Assembly (NCBI RefSeq): GCF_039634785.1
Contig: NZ_JBBIAB010000005.1
Coordinates: forward strand, 310,001 to 374,000
DNA: 64,000 bases
Direction of reading: 5' to 3'
DNA from: Tistrella mobilis
GTDB lineage: Bacteria > Pseudomonadota > Alphaproteobacteria > Tistrellales > Tistrellaceae
In this document: one piece after another, positions 7,243 through 17,135 of the stretch
Numbering within the stretch: the first letter of the stretch is position 1
Layout of the letters: each line of letters begins with the position of its first letter
The notes under the pieces: generated by a model
The model's database searches: none
The model's input: the letters and a program-made list of their open reading frames with translations, nothing else
What the model was told of the DNA's origin: nothing
Program-made: the position numbers and the translations under genes

Positions 7243-8088
7243 ATGCCCGTCACATCCGATCCCGCCGGCATCGCCGCCGTGGAAGGCCTTGTCCGCGGTC
7301 TTCTGTTCCTCGGCGGGTTCCTGCTGCTGGCCCTGGCGGAGCGGTGGCGGCCGCGGCGCGGCCGTCGGCACAGGCTCGACCGTCGCCGGCGGTGGACCAC
7401 CAATCTGGGTCTTGCGGTCATCGATACCCTGGTTCTGCGTCTTGTTCTGCCGGCAGCAGCGGTCGGCGCCGCTCTCGGCTTCGAAGCGCAGGGTGTGGGC
7501 GCCTTCCCGATGCTGGGTCTGCCCGGATGGCTGGCCGCCGTGGTCGGTTTCCTGGCGCTTGATCTCGCGATCTGGGCGCAGCATGTGGCGATGCACCGTG
7601 TGCCACTGCTCTGGCGGCTTCACCGCATCCACCATCTCGATACCGCCCTCGACACGACGACGGCCCTGCGCTTTCACCCCGCCGAGATCCTGCTCTCCGC
7701 CGGCTGGAAGATCCTGGTCATTCTGGTGCTCGGTATACCGGCCGCGGCAGTTCTCGCTTTCGAAGCGGCCCTGAGCCTGGCGGCTTTGTTCAACCATGCC
7801 GATCTCGATCTCGGCCGGGCAGACCGGCCACTCTCCCGCGTGATTGCCACACCGGACTGGCATCGCATCCATCATTCGACGGTTCCGGCCGAGACCGACA
7901 GCAATTACGCCTTTCTGCTGACCCTCTGGGACAGGCTGTCGGGCCTGGCCCGGACGGCACCGGCAGGGGGGCATGACGCGATGAACATCGGCCTTCAGGA
8001 CGACCCGGCCGGGCAGGCATCGCTGCCCGGACTTCTTATCCTGCCCTTCCGGAAACACGAACCGGGATCTTCCAACCGGTTTGCATGA
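7243..8088 (+). CDS. Sterol desaturase / fatty acid hydroxylase superfamily membrane protein
   Basis: A 281-residue integral membrane di-iron oxygenase. The histidine clusters are complete: HVAMH, HRIHH, RFHP, FNHAD and WHRIHH, spread between several hydrophobic segments (first about residues 8-30). Such enzymes hydroxylate or desaturate lipids or sterols; OlsE, which modifies ornithine lipids, is one bacterial member. The start at 7243 has GAGG 9 nt upstream. A GTG at 7177 overlapping the glycosyltransferase stop and an ATG at 7210 are alternatives with less support. Its place directly behind the phosphatase/glycosyltransferase pair suggests a third step in membrane-lipid modification, perhaps hydroxylation of a phosphorus-free lipid. 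The substrate is unknown. Confidence 0.8.
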   Translation: MPVTSDPAGIAAVEGLVRGLLFLGGFLLLALAERWRPRRGRRHRLDRRRRWTTNLGLAVIDTLVLRLVLPAAAVGAALGFEAQGVGAFPMLGLPGWLAAVVGFLALDLAIWAQHVAMHRVPLLWRLHRIHHLDTALDTTTALRFHPAEILLSAGWKILVILVLGIPAAAVLAFEAALSLAALFNHADLDLGRADRPLSRVIATPDWHRIHHSTVPAETDSNYAFLLTLWDRLSGLARTAPAGGHDAMNIGLQDDPAGQASLPGLLILPFRKHEPGSSNRFA

Positions 8089-8203
8089 TGCAGCACTTTT
8101 GCGCAAATCACGTGAATCTGATTCTAGTAATAATTGATTAACCAAGCCCGGCATACCTTCGGGGTCTCGGTGTTCGTCGGCCACTTCGCCCAAAGGGTTT
8201 CGC

Positions 8204-10321
8204 ATGCGTATCTCACTCGGGCTCTCCGCCAAGATCATCCTCATCGGCGGCGGGGCGCTCGCAGCCCTTCTGGCGATCGGCATCCTGGCGGTCAGCCGGG
8301 TGGCCGAAGATCGTGTGCTCGACCTCTCCCGCGAGTCGGGTCGCACCCTCTCGCGGGAGATCGCACAGGAAGCCGCGCGAAACCTCTCCCTCGATCTTTC
8401 GATCGCCCGCGGCATCGCCGGCACGATGGAGACGCTGAAGGCGCAGGGGGTCAGCAGCCGGGCGACCTATGATGCCGTCCTGGAACGGAATTTCACCGAG
8501 CACCCGGACCTGCTCGCCGTCTGGGCGGCTTTCGAGCCCAATGCCGTCGACGGCCAGGACATCCTCTTCCAGGGCGAAGAGAACACCGACGACACCGGGC
8601 GCTACCTCACCCGGTTCAGCCGGGTCAAAGAGGCCCGCGAACTCGGCGCCGTCACGGGCTATGCCGACGGGCCGGATGCCGGCTTCTACCGCTCGCCGAT
8701 CGAGACCGGCAAGCCTTATGCCAGCCCGCCGGTGATCCGGCGGATTGCGGGCATTGATGTGCAAACCATCTCGCTCACTGCGCCGATCCGGCTCGACGGC
8801 AAGGTGATCGGCGTCGCCGGCGTCGATCTCAATCTGAAGGTCTGGAATGATCGCCTGAACGCGATCCATCCGCTGGATGCGGGCAACGCCGTGCTGTTCA
8901 CCGACGGCGCCCTGACGGTGACCCACCCCGATCCGTCCAAAATCGGGGCGCCGCTGACCGATCTCTCGGCCGATGCGGCAGATTTCGCCGATGCCGTTCG
9001 CCGGGGCGAGGCGCTGGAGCGCACCGCCTGGTCGCCCAGCGTCGAGGCCATGGTCTTCCGGAACGCCGTGCCGGTCGCCGTCACGGGCCTTGAGAGGCCG
9101 TGGAGCGTGCTGGTCAACATCCGCGAAAACGCCATGCGCGCGGCATCCTGGGAGATCCGCGATGCGATGGTGATCGGCGGCATCGTGCTCGTGGTCCTGA
9201 TCGTCGCAGCACTTGCGGTCACGGTCTGGCTGCTGGTGCAGCGGCCGCTCAAGGCATCGATGACCACGATCGGCCGGCTGACCGATGGCGAGACCGCGAT
9301 CGACGTGTCCGGCACCCATCGTCGTGACGAGATTGGCGGGCTCAACCGTGCCCTGGTGCATTTCCGCGACACACTTGCCGAGGCGGAGCGTCTGCGCCTT
9401 GCCCAGGCGGCGGCGGAACGCCGGGCGGAAGAGGCACGGCGCGAGTCGACGCTCGGCCTCGCCGACACGCTGGAACGCGAGGTGCGGGGCATCGCCGACG
9501 AAATGACCGAACTTGCCCACGAGCTGGAGCGCGGCGCGGCCGAGATGCGCGGCATCGCCGATACGACCTCGGCCAATTCGGCGACCGTCGCCGCAGCCGG
9601 CGAAGAGACCAATGTCAACGTCCAGACCGTCGCCACGGCCACCGAAGAACTGACCGCGTCGGCGCATGAAATCGGCCGGCAGGTTACCACCGCCTCGGAC
9701 ATCATCGCCGAAGCGTCGAGCCGTGCAGCGGACACCGACGGGATCGTCCGCAGGCTTGCCGGTTCGGCCCGGCAGATCGGCGATGTGGTGCAGCTGATCA
9801 ACGACATCGCCGCGCAGACCAATCTGCTGGCACTCAACGCCACGATCGAGGCGGCCCGCGCCGGTGAGGCCGGCAAGGGCTTCGCGGTCGTCGCCTCCGA
9901 GGTGAAAACGCTGGCGACACAGACCGCCAGGGCCACTGAAGAGATCACCGCCAGGATCTCCGCCACCCAGGGCGACACCGAGCAGGCGGTGACCGCCATC
10001 GCCCGGATCGTCGAGACCATCGGCCGGGTGCGGGAGGCCTCCACCACCATCGCGAGCGCTGTGGAAGAGCAGATCGCCGCGATCGGCGAGATTGCGCACA
10101 ATGTCAACCAGGCCGCCGACGGCACCCGTACCATCTCCTCGGCCATCGGAGAGGTTGCGGGCAGTGCCGGACGTACGGCGGAAGCCGCCACCTCGGTTGC
10201 CGACGCGACCGGCCATCTTTCCGGGGCGGCGACCACGCTGCGGCGGGCCGTTGAAAACGTGGTCGACTCGCTCCGTCGCGAGGCCCGGGAGACGGCGGAG
10301 CGTCTGGGCATGCAGCCCTGA
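8204..10321 (+). CDS. Methyl-accepting chemotaxis protein with dCache-type sensor, copy 1
   Basis: A 705-residue transmembrane chemoreceptor. Transmembrane helix 1 is at about 10-30 and the periplasmic double-Cache sensor at about 35-305, with the usual [10 protein letters not shown]. Transmembrane helix 2 (about 322-344) is followed by HAMP and a long signalling coiled coil with the hairpin tip [45 protein letters not shown]. It should control CheA through CheW in response to a periplasmic ligand, perhaps an amino or organic acid. The start at 8204 follows AAAGGG. The signalling half is almost identical to that of the gene at 11303, including 140 identical nucleotides (9524-9663), while the sensors have diverged. 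No che genes are nearby. Confidence 0.93.
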   Translation: MRISLGLSAKIILIGGGALAALLAIGILAVSRVAEDRVLDLSRESGRTLSREIAQEAARNLSLDLSIARGIAGTMETLKAQGVSSRATYDAVLERNFTEHPDLLAVWAAFEPNAVDGQDILFQGEENTDDTGRYLTRFSRVKEARELGAVTGYADGPDAGFYRSPIETGKPYASPPVIRRIAGIDVQTISLTAPIRLDGKVIGVAGVDLNLKVWNDRLNAIHPLDAGNAVLFTDGALTVTHPDPSKIGAPLTDLSADAADFADAVRRGEALERTAWSPSVEAMVFRNAVPVAVTGLERPWSVLVNIRENAMRAASWEIRDAMVIGGIVLVVLIVAALAVTVWLLVQRPLKASMTTIGRLTDGETAIDVSGTHRRDEIGGLNRALVHFRDTLAEAERLRLAQAAAERRAEEARRESTLGLADTLEREVRGIADEMTELAHELERGAAEMRGIADTTSANSATVAAAGEETNVNVQTVATATEELTASAHEIGRQVTTASDIIAEASSRAADTDGIVRRLAGSARQIGDVVQLINDIAAQTNLLALNATIEAARAGEAGKGFAVVASEVKTLATQTARATEEITARISATQGDTEQAVTAIARIVETIGRVREASTTIASAVEEQIAAIGEIAHNVNQAADGTRTISSAIGEVAGSAGRTAEAATSVADATGHLSGAATTLRRAVENVVDSLRREARETAERLGMQP

Positions 10322-10335
10322 TCTGACTGTCCCGC

Positions 10336-10935
10336 TCAATCGGCATAGGGCGGCGGCGGCGGCTCCATCAGGCTGCGATGGGCGTCCAGGAAGGACGCCA
10401 TGGTCGCCTCCGCCCGGCGACGGTTGAGTTTCTGCACCGGCCCCGGCCGTTCGCGGGAGCGCAGCCGGTCGAACAGCACCAGGCTTGCCGCCATGGCAAC
10501 GTTCAACGAGAAGCGCATCGGAATCTTCACGACATGGGCCGCCCGGTCCAGGAACTCCGGCGCCAGCATCCCGCGCTCAGGGCCCAGAACATAGATTGCC
10601 CGCGACGGGTGTCGAAACGACGGCAGATCGACGGCATCCGGGGTCAGTTCAACGGCCACCAGGGTGAAGCCGTCGGGGAAAACCGTGGCGGCCGGCGTTT
10701 CGAAGGCAAGATGCGGCACCGTCGGCCGTGGCGCCGCGGCCTCGGCGGCGGCGGCCTCTTCCCAGAATCGCCAATGCCGGCTCGCCTGCCAGTCGGCCCC
10801 GGCCGTGAAGGTGTAGGATCCGCCATGCGCCGCCGCCAGCCGGTTGAGCGTACCGGCGTTGAAGGGCTTGCTGGACCGGTCGAGGCCGATCGCAAAACAG
10901 CCACCGGCCACAGGATCCTCAATGGGTGTCGACAT
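10336..10935 (-). CDS. TrmH/SpoU-family RNA 2'-O-methyltransferase
   Basis: A 199-residue SPOUT-class methyltransferase that uses S-adenosylmethionine to methylate ribose in tRNA or rRNA. The family motifs are visible: SSKPFNAGTLNRLAAAHGG (motif 1), YVLGPERGMLAPE (motif 2) and KIPMRFSLNVAMAASLVLFDRL (motif 3, the knotted cofactor site). The start at 10935 has GGAGAAAG upstream. A longer frame to 11082 adds residues unlike the family. The C-terminus ends in a run of prolines. It lies between two chemoreceptor genes on the opposite strand, with its end 14 nt from the first receptor's stop. The RNA target cannot be told from sequence. Confidence 0.85.
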   Translation of the reverse strand: MSTPIEDPVAGGCFAIGLDRSSKPFNAGTLNRLAAAHGGSYTFTAGADWQASRHWRFWEEAAAAEAAAPRPTVPHLAFETPAATVFPDGFTLVAVELTPDAVDLPSFRHPSRAIYVLGPERGMLAPEFLDRAAHVVKIPMRFSLNVAMAASLVLFDRLRSRERPGPVQKLNRRRAEATMASFLDAHRSLMEPPPPPYAD

Positions 10936-11302
10936 CGGTGCTTTCTCCGTCGGGCCTGTCATCCGCGCGGCAGGTATAACCGCCAGCCGACGGGACCGGC
11001 AATCCACCTTCGCCCCAAAGATCGATGCAGACCCGTGATATTCACACATTCTTGAACAATACGGAAATGCCCTGGCTGTCATAAATAAACATCCTGCCCG
11101 CTATGAAGTACAAAATTCCCTTTCTGGTTTTATATTACAGAATAAACTTCGATCTTGTGGATCTTCATTCATTACTGACTGAAGGAGTTGATTAACACAT
11201 TTCGTCTAAAGTACCTCGCAATGGACGAGAATGCTGCGCCGACCGGCGGCAGCCAAGTATCCGTGCGTCCGGAACACGCAGGAAATAAACGCGGGGTACC
11301 GT
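10936..11302 (+). promoter_or_regulatory. AT-rich gap upstream of the second chemoreceptor
   Basis: This 367-nt gap holds no gene. From about 11040 to 11220 it is far richer in A and T than any other part of the window. It carries the promoters of the methyltransferase (left) and the second receptor (right). TTGATTAAC occurs here (11188-11196) and upstream of the first receptor (8134-8142), which may be a common site. A single PHO-like unit, CTGTCATAAAT (11076-11086), stands alone and is probably chance. Confidence 0.4.
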
Positions 11303-13414
11303 ATGCGTCTCACGCTCGGGCTTTCATCGAAGATCATCCTCATTGGCGGCGGAGCGCTCGCCGTGCTGCTGACCGCCGGGATTACGGCGGTCACCCGGAT
11401 CGCAGAGAACAGGGTTCTCGAATCCTCGCTGGAGACGGGGCGGACTCTGTCGAAGCAGCTGGCGGCAGAGGTCGGGCGCGATCTTGCCCTTGATGTGGGC
11501 ACCGCTGCGTCTCTCGCCAGCTCATTGAGTGCGCTCAAGGCCAATGGCACGACCGATCGCGGTGCCTATGACGCGATCATCGACCGGACTTTTGCGGACA
11601 AGACCCATCTGCTCGGCGTCTGGGCCGGCTTCGAGCCTGATGCGCTCGACGGGAATGATGCCGCCTTCCGCAACACGCCCCGTTCGGACGATACCGGTCG
11701 CTTCATCAGCTATGTCAACCGGATCGGCGGCACTGAAAACATCAGCCACCTGACCGTCTATACCGGCCCCGGTTCCGAGTATTATCAGATCCCGATGAGC
11801 ACCGGGAAAACCTATCTGACGCCCCCCACCATCTATGACATTGCCGGTCAGAAGGTTATGACGCTGTCGGCGTCGGTGCCGATCCTGGCCGGTGGCAAGC
11901 CGATCGGCGTTGCCGGCGTCGATGTCGAACTCGACGGCTGGAACAAGCGGCTGAACGAAACCAAGCCCTTCGGCACCGGCAATGTGCTGCTGTTCACCGA
12001 TGCGGGGCTGGTGGTCAACCACCCCAAGCCGGAACTGCGCGGCCGACCGATGAAGGATCTGACCACCGAGGACATCACCGACTATGCCCGCGCCGTGACC
12101 GAAGGTCGCGGTCTGGAACGTGTTTCCTGGTCTCCCAGTCTTGAAAAGAACGTTTTCAGGATGGTGGTGCCTGTCAAGATCACCGGCTATGACAAGCCCT
12201 GGAGCCTGTTCATCAATATTCCCGAAGAGTCCATGCGGGCCGCATCGATGGATGTGCGTGACAGCATGATCCTCGGCGGCATCGTTCTCGTCATCCTGGT
12301 CGTCGTCGCGCTCGCCGTCACCGTCATCATGCTGATCAAGCGGCCGCTGACAGCCTCGATGGGCGTCATCGGACAGTTGACCAAAGGTCAAACCGGTATC
12401 GATATTCCCGGCACGGATCGCCGCGACGAGATCGGCGGGCTCAATCGGGCCCTGGTGAATTTCCGCGACACGCTTGCCGAGGCGGAGCGTCTGCGCCTTG
12501 CCCAGGCTGCCGCCGAACGCCGGGCGGAGGAAGCCCGTCGCGAGTCGACACTGGGTCTTGCCGACACCCTGGAACGCGAAGTGCGGGGCATCGCCGACGA
12601 GATGACCGGCCTCGCCCAGGATCTGGAGCGCGGCGCGGCCGAGATGCGCGGCATCGCCGATACGACCTCGGCCAATTCGGCGACCGTCGCCGCAGCCGGC
12701 GAAGAGACCAATGTCAACGTCCAGACCGTCGCCACGGCCACCGAAGAACTGACCGCGTCGGCCCATGAAATCGGCCGGCAGGTCACCACCGCTTCGGACA
12801 TCATCGCCGAGGCATCGAGCCGTGCAGCGGACACCGACGGGATCGTCCGCAGGCTTGCCGGATCCGCCCGGCAGATCGGCGATGTGGTGCAGTTGATCAA
12901 CGACATCGCCGCGCAGACCAACCTGCTGGCCCTCAACGCCACGATCGAGGCGGCCCGCGCAGGCGAGGCCGGCAAGGGCTTCGCGGTCGTCGCCTCCGAG
13001 GTGAAAACGCTGGCGACCCAGACCGCCAGGGCAACCGAAGAGATCACCTCGCGCATTGCCGCCACCCAGGGCGATACCGAGCAGGCAGTCAGCGCCATTG
13101 CCCGGATCGTCGAGACCATCGGTCGCGTGCGGGAGGCCTCCACCACCATCGCGAGCGCTGTGGAAGAGCAGATCGCCGCCATCGGCGAGATCGCGCACAA
13201 CGTCAATCAGGCTGCCGACGGTACCCGCACCATCTCCTCGGCCATCGGAGAGGTGGCGGGCGGTGCCGGGCGCACGGCCGAAGCTGCGACTTCGGTTGCA
13301 GATGCGACCGCCCATCTCGCCCACAACTCGGAAGCCCTGCGCCGGTCGGTCGAGAATGTGGTCGATTCGCTCCGCCGCGAGGCCCGCGAAACCGGCGAAC
13401 GCCTGGGCCTCTGA
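11303..13414 (+). CDS. Methyl-accepting chemotaxis protein with dCache-type sensor, copy 2
   Basis: A 703-residue chemoreceptor with the same layout as copy 1: transmembrane helix 1 at about 10-30, Cache sensor, transmembrane helix 2 at about 320-342, HAMP, and the signalling domain with the same hairpin tip. The sensor differs throughout, for example [21 protein letters not shown] against [22 protein letters not shown], while the last 300 residues are nearly unchanged. The start at 11303 is chosen because [19 protein letters not shown] matches the N-terminus of copy 1. A start at 11231 would put a hydrophilic tail before the membrane helix. A strong terminator follows. The pair probably reports two related ligands through one signalling output. 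Confidence 0.92.
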   Translation: MRLTLGLSSKIILIGGGALAVLLTAGITAVTRIAENRVLESSLETGRTLSKQLAAEVGRDLALDVGTAASLASSLSALKANGTTDRGAYDAIIDRTFADKTHLLGVWAGFEPDALDGNDAAFRNTPRSDDTGRFISYVNRIGGTENISHLTVYTGPGSEYYQIPMSTGKTYLTPPTIYDIAGQKVMTLSASVPILAGGKPIGVAGVDVELDGWNKRLNETKPFGTGNVLLFTDAGLVVNHPKPELRGRPMKDLTTEDITDYARAVTEGRGLERVSWSPSLEKNVFRMVVPVKITGYDKPWSLFINIPEESMRAASMDVRDSMILGGIVLVILVVVALAVTVIMLIKRPLTASMGVIGQLTKGQTGIDIPGTDRRDEIGGLNRALVNFRDTLAEAERLRLAQAAAERRAEEARRESTLGLADTLEREVRGIADEMTGLAQDLERGAAEMRGIADTTSANSATVAAAGEETNVNVQTVATATEELTASAHEIGRQVTTASDIIAEASSRAADTDGIVRRLAGSARQIGDVVQLINDIAAQTNLLALNATIEAARAGEAGKGFAVVASEVKTLATQTARATEEITSRIAATQGDTEQAVSAIARIVETIGRVREASTTIASAVEEQIAAIGEIAHNVNQAADGTRTISSAIGEVAGGAGRTAEAATSVADATAHLAHNSEALRRSVENVVDSLRREARETGERLGL

Positions 13415-13438
13415 TCCTCATATCATCAATCATCGCTG

Positions 13439-13470
13439 CCCCCCGCTCCCCCGGAGCGGGGGGTTGTCGT
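13439..13470 (+). terminator. Intrinsic terminator after the second chemoreceptor
   Basis: A perfect 11-bp GC stem (CCCCCCGCTCC 13439-13449, GGAGCGGGGGG 13453-13463) with a three-base loop, followed by TTGTCGTT. It lies 25 nt after the receptor stop codon. Confidence 0.8.
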
Positions 13471-13560
13471 TCGTGACCGGTGCTCGCGTGGTTTCGCGAC
13501 GTTTCGATGGCCGTTTTTTGGCACTTCCGAAACCGCGCGTCCGGGCTTACCCTCAGCGCC

Positions 13561-15225
13561 ATGATCAGTGACGCTTCCGTAGAGGGTGCCACGGTGCCCG
13601 TAACCGCCCCCGCCGCCTCTGCCCCTGTCGGCCAGTCCGATGGGGCGGCCGTCGTTTCGCCTGTCGTCGCACCCGCTGCCCTGCCGGCCATGCCCGCGGC
13701 GCAGCATGCGTTCGACACCGAGCGGTTCAACCTCACGGAATACTGTCTGGCCTGGAATGCCGAACGGCAGCCCGACAAGGCGGCACTGATCCTGCTGGAC
13801 GATACCGGTATTCGCGGCGAGATCAGCTTCGGACGGATGTATGATCAGGTCCGCCGGGTGACGGCGGCGCTCCATGCGCTCGATCTGGCCCCGGGCTCAC
13901 GGATCATGATCCGGATGGGCAACCGTCTGGAATTCGCCCTGGTCTATTTCGCTGCAGCCGCCGCAGGCCTGATCGCCGTGCCGACATCGGCCCAGCTGAC
14001 CCCGGCCGAGGCAGGCTTCATCGCGCGTGACTGCGGCGCTGCCCTCGCTTTCGTCGCGGACGGGCTGGAGATCGCGCCGCCCTATCCGGGTGGCGTGCGT
14101 CTGCTCGGCCTCGACTGGCTGGAGGCTGCCGTACGGGGGCGCCGGGACATGGCGCCGGTGCATCTGCCGGCCCATGATCCCGCGCTGATGATCTACACCT
14201 CCGGCACCAGTGGCCGCCCCAAGGGCGTGCTCCACGCCCATCGCGCGGTCTGGGGCCGCCGGCCGATGGGGCCGGGCTGGCACGGCATGGGGCCTGAGGA
14301 TCGCGTGCTGCATGCCGGCCAGTTGAACTGGACCTATACCCTCGGCGTCGGCCTGATGGACCCCTGGGCGCATGGGGCGACGGCAGTTCTTTATGCCGGC
14401 CCCCGCGATCCGTCGGTCTGGCCGTTGCTGATCGAACGGGCGGAGGCCACGATTTTCGCCGCCGTTCCCTCGGTCTATCGACAGATGCTGAAATACGGCA
14501 CGCTGACCCCCGACCGTCTGCGGACGCTTCGCCACGGTCTGACAGCCGGCGAAGCCCTGCCGCCGCCCCTGACCCATCGATGGTTCGATGCCGCGTCCCT
14601 GCCGCTTTACGAGGCGCTGGGGATGAGCGAGGTGTCGACCTACATCTCCAGCGGCCCGGAGACGCCGCTCCGTCTGGGCAGCCCCGGCCGGCCGCAACCG
14701 GGCCGGCGGATCCAGGTTCTGCCGCTCGACGGAGGGACCGATCCGGTGGGACCTGATGAGGTCGGCGTGATTGCCGTGCATCGCGACGAGCCCGGGCTGA
14801 TGATCGGCTACTGGAACCGGCCCGAGGATACCGCAGCCGCGTGGCGGGGTGACTGGTTCCTCACCGGTGATCTCGCGCGCGTCGACAGTGACGGCTACTA
14901 CTGGTACGATGGCCGCTCGGACGAAGTGATGACCGTGCTGGGCTATCGGGTCTCTCCGATCGAGGTGGAGGCGGCGTTGAGCGCCCATCCGGCGATCGCG
15001 GAAGTCGCCGTCGGCCCCAGGAAAGTCGATGATGCGCTGACCATCATCGCTGCCTATGTGGTTCCCAAGCCCGGCCGCGCCGGGGAGCTGGATCTCGACG
15101 GCCTGAACGCCTGGGTCGGCAAGCACCTCGCCCGCTACAAATGGCCGCGCGACCTTATCCTGGTCGACAGTCTGCCACGCGGCGTGAACGGCAAGATACT
15201 CCGGCGGGCTCTCGGCGCCGGATGA
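13561..15225 (+). CDS. AMP-dependent acyl/aryl-CoA synthetase (ANL superfamily)
   Basis: A 554-residue adenylate-forming ligase that activates a carboxylic acid with ATP and transfers it to CoA. The ANL core motifs are present: IYTSGTSGRPKGV (phosphate loop), YEALGMSE (A5), DWFLTGDLA (A7), YDGRSDEVMTVLGYRVSPIEVE (A8 hinge) and PRGVNGKILRR (A10 with the catalytic lysine). The pattern resembles benzoate-CoA ligases and medium-chain acyl-CoA synthetases. The first 50 or so residues are Ala/Val/Pro-rich and not part of the fold. The start at 13561 is preferred to 13480, but neither has a good Shine-Dalgarno sequence. It ends 50 nt before the response-regulator gene. The substrate is unknown. Confidence 0.85.
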   Translation: MISDASVEGATVPVTAPAASAPVGQSDGAAVVSPVVAPAALPAMPAAQHAFDTERFNLTEYCLAWNAERQPDKAALILLDDTGIRGEISFGRMYDQVRRVTAALHALDLAPGSRIMIRMGNRLEFALVYFAAAAAGLIAVPTSAQLTPAEAGFIARDCGAALAFVADGLEIAPPYPGGVRLLGLDWLEAAVRGRRDMAPVHLPAHDPALMIYTSGTSGRPKGVLHAHRAVWGRRPMGPGWHGMGPEDRVLHAGQLNWTYTLGVGLMDPWAHGATAVLYAGPRDPSVWPLLIERAEATIFAAVPSVYRQMLKYGTLTPDRLRTLRHGLTAGEALPPPLTHRWFDAASLPLYEALGMSEVSTYISSGPETPLRLGSPGRPQPGRRIQVLPLDGGTDPVGPDEVGVIAVHRDEPGLMIGYWNRPEDTAAAWRGDWFLTGDLARVDSDGYYWYDGRSDEVMTVLGYRVSPIEVEAALSAHPAIAEVAVGPRKVDDALTIIAAYVVPKPGRAGELDLDGLNAWVGKHLARYKWPRDLILVDSLPRGVNGKILRRALGAG

Positions 15226-15275
15226 TCGCAGGGCAACGGCAGAGGCATCCTTCGCGACGGGAGACTCCGGCGCCT

Positions 15276-16604
15276 ATGGCTCATATCGCGCGCGTCCTGG
15301 TCGTCATGCAAGATCCTCGCGCGGCGCAGCAGGTGATGGACGGCCTGCGCGCGCAGGACATGTTTCTGTTCAGTGCGCGGACCGGCGCCGAGGGGCTCCG
15401 CCTCTCCCGACAGCTTCTGACCGACGTCATCATCATCGACGACCGCCTGCCGGATGGCGATGGCTGCGATTTCGTCGACATGCTGCGCAACGATCCCGAT
15501 ACCCGGCACATTCCGGTACTGATGATCGGCACACAGGCATCGTCGGCCCTGAGGCGACGATCGCTTGCGGTCGGGGTCGACGAGCTGCTGACCGGCGGCA
15601 TCAATCTCGGCTTCCTGGCCGCCCGCATGGCCAAGCTGGTGCGCCTCGGCATCATGCAGGCGGAGCTCCGCCGCCGCACGGCCACCGCACGCAGCTTCCG
15701 GGTCGAACTGGACAAGCGCCGCCCGATCGCCAATGACGGCCCGCCCACTCTCCTGCTGGCGGCCCAGATGGGCGAGGATCTCGACGATGTGGCGGAGCTG
15801 CTGCAATCGCGCTATCGCCTGCTCAGGACCGCGGGCGCAGCCGAAGCGGCCCAGCTTCTGCACGAGCAATCGGTCGACACCCTGATCCTGTCCTTCGACG
15901 GTGGCAACAGCGAAGACTGGCTGGGTCTGGCACTGCATGTCCGTGACACGCCGGCCCTCTACGACGTGCCGGTCCTCGCTGTCGGCCATGCCTCGATCGC
16001 GCCCGATGCGGGTACCCTGCTCAAGACCGGGATCGACGACCTGATCCAGCGTCCCTACCCGCCCGACGAACTCCATGGTCGGGTGCTGTCCGCCCTGCGC
16101 CGTCGGCGCATCCGGCGGCGGTTGACCGATCTCTTCACCTCGCTCGAGGCACCCTCGACCGTCGATGCCGAAACCGGCGCCTATCGGCCCGAATTCCTGC
16201 GCGTCCATCTGTCGCGGCTGGTTTTCGAGGCGGCGAAATGGGAAAAGCCGCTCAGCATCGCCACGGTCTCGTACCGCAACCTCTCGCTGCTGATCGAACG
16301 CCGCGGTCCCGCCGCAGCCCGCTCGGTGATGAGCCGCGCCACCGAGACCCTGAAACGGCTCGTCCGGGTCGAGGACATGGTGGCACGGGCCGATGATGCC
16401 ACCCTGGTGGTGGTTCTGCCCGATACCCCCGGGGACCGGTCGATGAAAGCGCTGCACAAGATCGCCGGCAGCCTCGCCACCACCGATTACGGGCTGGGCG
16501 GGCTGCCGACGACGCCGATCTGGATGCAGATGGGCCATGCGACGCTGGAGCCGTCGGACACGGCCGATTCCCTGTTGCTCAGGGCGCGTCAGGTCCTGCT
16601 CTGA
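15276..16604 (+). CDS. PleD-like two-receiver response regulator with degenerate GGDEF domain
   Basis: A 442-residue cytoplasmic protein in the REC-REC-GGDEF order of PleD. Receiver 1 (about 1-120) keeps the phosphoacceptor region (DVIIIDDRLPDGDG), but the conserved lysine site is altered. Receiver 2 (about 155-285) has no clear acceptor (LILSFDGGNSED). In the output domain (about 295-442) the position of the GGDEF signature reads ARADDATLVVVLP, so diguanylate cyclase activity is very unlikely. The domain may bind GTP or c-di-GMP, or act only in protein contacts. The start at 15276 has GGGAGA upstream, and MAHIARVLVV begins a receiver strand. Its last 16 nt overlap the end of the convergent membrane-protein gene. 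Confidence 0.83.
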   Translation: MAHIARVLVVMQDPRAAQQVMDGLRAQDMFLFSARTGAEGLRLSRQLLTDVIIIDDRLPDGDGCDFVDMLRNDPDTRHIPVLMIGTQASSALRRRSLAVGVDELLTGGINLGFLAARMAKLVRLGIMQAELRRRTATARSFRVELDKRRPIANDGPPTLLLAAQMGEDLDDVAELLQSRYRLLRTAGAAEAAQLLHEQSVDTLILSFDGGNSEDWLGLALHVRDTPALYDVPVLAVGHASIAPDAGTLLKTGIDDLIQRPYPPDELHGRVLSALRRRRIRRRLTDLFTSLEAPSTVDAETGAYRPEFLRVHLSRLVFEAAKWEKPLSIATVSYRNLSLLIERRGPAAARSVMSRATETLKRLVRVEDMVARADDATLVVVLPDTPGDRSMKALHKIAGSLATTDYGLGGLPTTPIWMQMGHATLEPSDTADSLLLRARQVLL

Positions 16605-17071
16605 CGATCATCCGAGGGCGGCTTGGGCGCGAGCGCCGCGCGGGCGGCATCGGCCAGAATCCGGCGGATTTCCGGTGACGCGCCGATGGCGACGCCCGCA
16701 AGGGCTGCCATGGTGACGCCTTCGGCCGGATTGCGGCGGATCAGTTCCGAGACCACGCCGGTCATGGCGGCAACATCGGCCGCGCCCGGGGGGCCTGAAG
16801 ATCCGGCAGCAGAAGGCTGCTGACGCACCGGCGGCTTCGGCGCACGCAGAACCACGCGACCCGCCCCCATCATCAGCAGACCGATCACAGCCAGAAGCAG
16901 CGCCGTCCACAGCGCAGGCGAGGCCGGATGCCAAGTGATGCCGTCGATCCAGATGTAGAAGGCCGCCACACCAAAGCCGGCCGCGCCCAGAAGGACGAGG
17001 CCGGCCAAACCGTAGAGGCCTGCAGCGGCACCGGCTCTCGCCAGTGCCGCTTCGATACGTCTCATCAGCAT
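16589..17071 (-). CDS. YqjE-like (holin-superfamily III type) membrane protein
   Basis: A 160-residue protein with two transmembrane helices (about 18-44 and 54-76), then a Pro/Gly-rich linker and a polar C-terminal region with a short hydrophobic stretch (VTMAALAGVAIGAS). Helix content and context suggest a member of the YqjE/Holin-X group, because the gene follows a YqjD/ElaB-like gene by 64 nt on the same strand, like yqjD-yqjE in enterobacteria. In that family the pair is linked to stress and stationary phase, with an unclear role. The start codon at 17071 is followed two codons on by another ATG. The end overlaps the convergent regulator gene by 16 nt. The assignment rests more on context than on motif. 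Confidence 0.6.
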   Translation of the reverse strand: MLMRRIEAALARAGAAAGLYGLAGLVLLGAAGFGVAAFYIWIDGITWHPASPALWTALLLAVIGLLMMGAGRVVLRAPKPPVRQQPSAAGSSGPPGAADVAAMTGVVSELIRRNPAEGVTMAALAGVAIGASPEIRRILADAARAALAPKPPSDDRQSRT

Positions 17072-17135
17072 GGCTGCAGGCTCCGGTGTCGTTGGAAGGT
17101 CGGAAGGGATCGGATGATCCCCGGATGATCCGCAC

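Noticed and set aside
11076-11086. Perfect PHO-box unit CTGTCATAAAT upstream of the second chemoreceptor
   Set aside because: Only one unit is present. The next seven bases at the right spacing do not match and the site is about 220 nt from the gene, so chance in an AT-rich stretch is more likely.
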